Shown in pieces: positions 15,361 through 16,798 of a stretch of DNA of 16,798 bases; position 1 is the stretch's first letter; each line of letters opens with the position of its first letter. The stretch is from Hydnum rufescens UP504. Its lineage: Eukaryota > Basidiomycota > Agaricomycetes > Cantharellales > Hydnaceae. Where the stretch lies: positions 1 to 16,798 of the forward strand of contig MU129159.1 of NCBI GenBank assembly GCA_014904985.1, read 5' to 3'. Under the pieces are notes generated by a model, which did no database searches, was not told where the DNA came from, and saw nothing but the letters and a program-made list of their open reading frames with translations. The translations under genes were made by a program, and so were the position numbers.

Positions 15361-15779
15361 AGCATATCCTGTTGCGAGTCCACAACGAGTCAATGACGCT
15401 GGACGACTATTATCAAATGATCAACGAGTTATTGATTGGAGCTCTTACTGCAATTGCTCAAAAAGTCGATAAGTTGGATCCTCGATTCACGGCACTCAAA
15501 AGCGAGATTCAAAATGTGTTCCACCATTGGAATTCAATATCGCTGACTGCCGCGCATGATGGTGCTTGGGCGGCGGAAATCACCAATCTAATCGCCAAAA
15601 AGAAGGCATCGTTCACCAAGGTCAATACCAATCCGAGGGCCACCCCGCTCAAATTAAAACGAAAAGGAGAGGAGCCAGAGCCTAGCGGGTCGGGATCTGG
15701 ATCGCCGGCTAAAAAGAGCAATGTCGAAAAACGTTCATCTGATGGCAAACGCCCGAACGTGGAATCCCGCCGCAAATAA
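15361..15779 (+). pseudogene. third ORF / Pol extension, C-terminal part, copy B
   Basis: This continues the helical domain and basic tail in the next frame after the deletion near 15345, ending at the same stop as copy A (TAA 15777-15779). There is no start codon of its own other than a TTG at 15372. Relative to copy A it carries several CpG-type changes, for example in the residues aligned to VDTNP (now VNTNP) and NAESRRK (now NVESRRK). Confidence 0.7.
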
Positions 15780-15855
15780 ACACGCTATAACAAGGCGAAA
15801 TGTATATTATTGTATTACCAGTCACGAGGGACCACGACGTAGCTGAGGCCTAATA

Positions 15856-15895
15856 TGTTGGAGGGAAAAATCCCTACCACATAGAGTTCCATTTC
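15856..15895 (+). repeat. 3' LTR start remnant, copy B
   Basis: Forty bases beginning TGTTGGAGGG match 12890-12929. The rest of the LTR is absent; sequence unrelated to copy A follows. Confidence 0.55.
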
Positions 15896-16798
15896 TTAGC
15901 AGTACCCATCGCTCCTATCAAGGCAGTGTACACCTGGGACTCCAAAGGTGTCAAAGTGTCAAAGGACCGTAATGATGTGGATGGAGTACAGATGGACAGG
16001 TGATGTGGGATTCAGGGACTGGGGGTAGAGGAGGGGGGGAGTCTGGATTGGCAACTCCATGGACTCACGTGGGGAGCAAGGGAACGACAGGTGGTGACAG
16101 GGCACCAATGCTGCCACTGGTGACTACCCAGCCCATAGCCACTCCGAGCCTGATAGAACGAGGGCAATAATAATAAGAGAAATGCCAATAATGGCAAGGA
16201 TGACAATAACCCCCCATAGTGAATGGAGGGAGAGGAGACAAGAGCATTTGAGGAAGTAGGCACCATATGATAGGGTCGATGAAGAATTGATACTCTGACA
16301 GGTAAGTCCTTAGGCAGAAGCAATGTCAATTTGATCCTGACATTTTGCTTCTCTGGACTTATATGCACTACATAGTACCTAATATATTATGTACATGATA
16401 CATCTGCACTTACCCCCCCTTGTCATATGCTACTGACTGGGAGTTGCCTTATTGAGCTAGCCCGGCCTGGCAATTGCCAGTGTTTGAGTTGGGATGTACT
16501 CAACACCATCAAACACCACCTCCAGGAGACAGAGCTGCCCATGCAGCACCTCTGTCATACCTGAGGCTCTACCCTAGCCTCCTCCAGCATGCAGGGGCTG
16601 GATAGAACATTGCTTGGTGACCCAGCAAGCATCAATCCAGTTCCTGTTGCTGTGGGCTGTGGGGATCTAACTCACATTGTAGGGGGAACCCTTGACAAAT
16701 TTTTTTAATCTCGGTTAAATGAAAGCCCTTGACTCCCTCTTTCCAATGGTCCTGGTTGTAATGAAATTGGACCACTGGTTCATGTTTTATGGCCATTT
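15896..16798. other. right flank, no recognisable gene
   Basis: About 900 bp unrelated to the rest of the window. CpG is rare (about 9-10 by eye, against roughly one per 14 bases in the integrase region). It holds G-rich and C-rich stretches, a short inverted repeat TACATA...TATGTA near 16370-16393, and a minus-strand ORF of 118 codons (16012-16368) with a Leu-rich segment but no family resemblance. It is likely host intergenic DNA or an old decayed repeat. Confidence 0.5.

Larger units (their letters stand above)
13094..15895 (+). repeat. direct repeat, copy B (truncated second 3' end)
   Basis: Second copy of 10124-12929, starting inside integrase with no upstream Pol. About 40 of the ~47 CpG-type differences are decayed (TpG or CpA) here and intact in copy A. 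Immediately after CATTTC at 15895 the sequence diverges from copy A, so the LTR remnant is only 40 bp. Confidence 0.95.

Noticed and set aside
16012..16368. Minus-strand ORF of 118 codons with a Leu-rich segment
   Set aside because: It has low complexity, no start context or family resemblance, and sits in sequence with no sign of splicing or conservation. I cannot support it as a gene.

Overview
The window is almost entirely mobile DNA from a fungus, most likely a basidiomycete (Agaricomycetes). The lineage call rests on protein style: a Gag that opens with a short 'R-DAP-F-GK' block, an acidic linker, a helical segment and one CCHC knuckle; a reverse transcriptase with 'DLKSGYD' and 'FVDD' boxes; and an integrase core with 'DNGSEFKGAV' and 'ISPYNPQANG'. 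No cellular gene is visible.

Backbone: one large Ty3/gypsy-type LTR retrotransposon read on the + strand from the left edge to about 13.1 kb. In order it has the probable right part of a 5' LTR (1-641), a candidate primer-binding site (645-653), Gag (709-1654, then 5748-6934), protease (6886-7485), a broken PR-RT linker (7480-7877), RT (7878-about 8765), RNase H plus integrase plus GPY/F module (8756-11602), an unusual C-terminal Pol extension or third ORF (11592-12813), and the first ~200 bp of a probable 3' LTR (12890-13093). Single-base frameshifts and a TGA stop break the polyprotein, so this copy is dead.

Nested insertion: Gag is split inside its CCHC zinc knuckle by a transposase-less element with terminal inverted repeats. 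The inserted DNA is flanked by CACTCAC on both sides. Removing everything between the flanks rejoins Gag in frame and restores the CCHC spacing. The element carries 47-bp compound (self-complementary) TIRs, dense CAGCTG repeats, an 18-bp tandem repeat, G-rich TTAGGG-like blocks with quadruplex potential, and a tRNA-like Pol III A/B-box module on the minus strand. Two copies are present (1655-3549 and 3868-5740), separated by about 300 bp of duplicated, indel-ridden gag. The differences between them are mostly one-base indels concentrated in the middle (about 2.6-4.5 kb). That looks like uncorrected long-read sequence, so the tandem state needs checking.

Terminal duplication: the integrase-to-LTR segment (10124-12929) recurs as 13094-15895. 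These two copies differ mainly by C-to-T or G-to-A changes at CpG sites, mostly decayed in the second copy, which points to CpG methylation and deamination in the host.

Right edge (15896-16798): CpG-poor sequence with no recognisable gene, probably flanking DNA or another old repeat.
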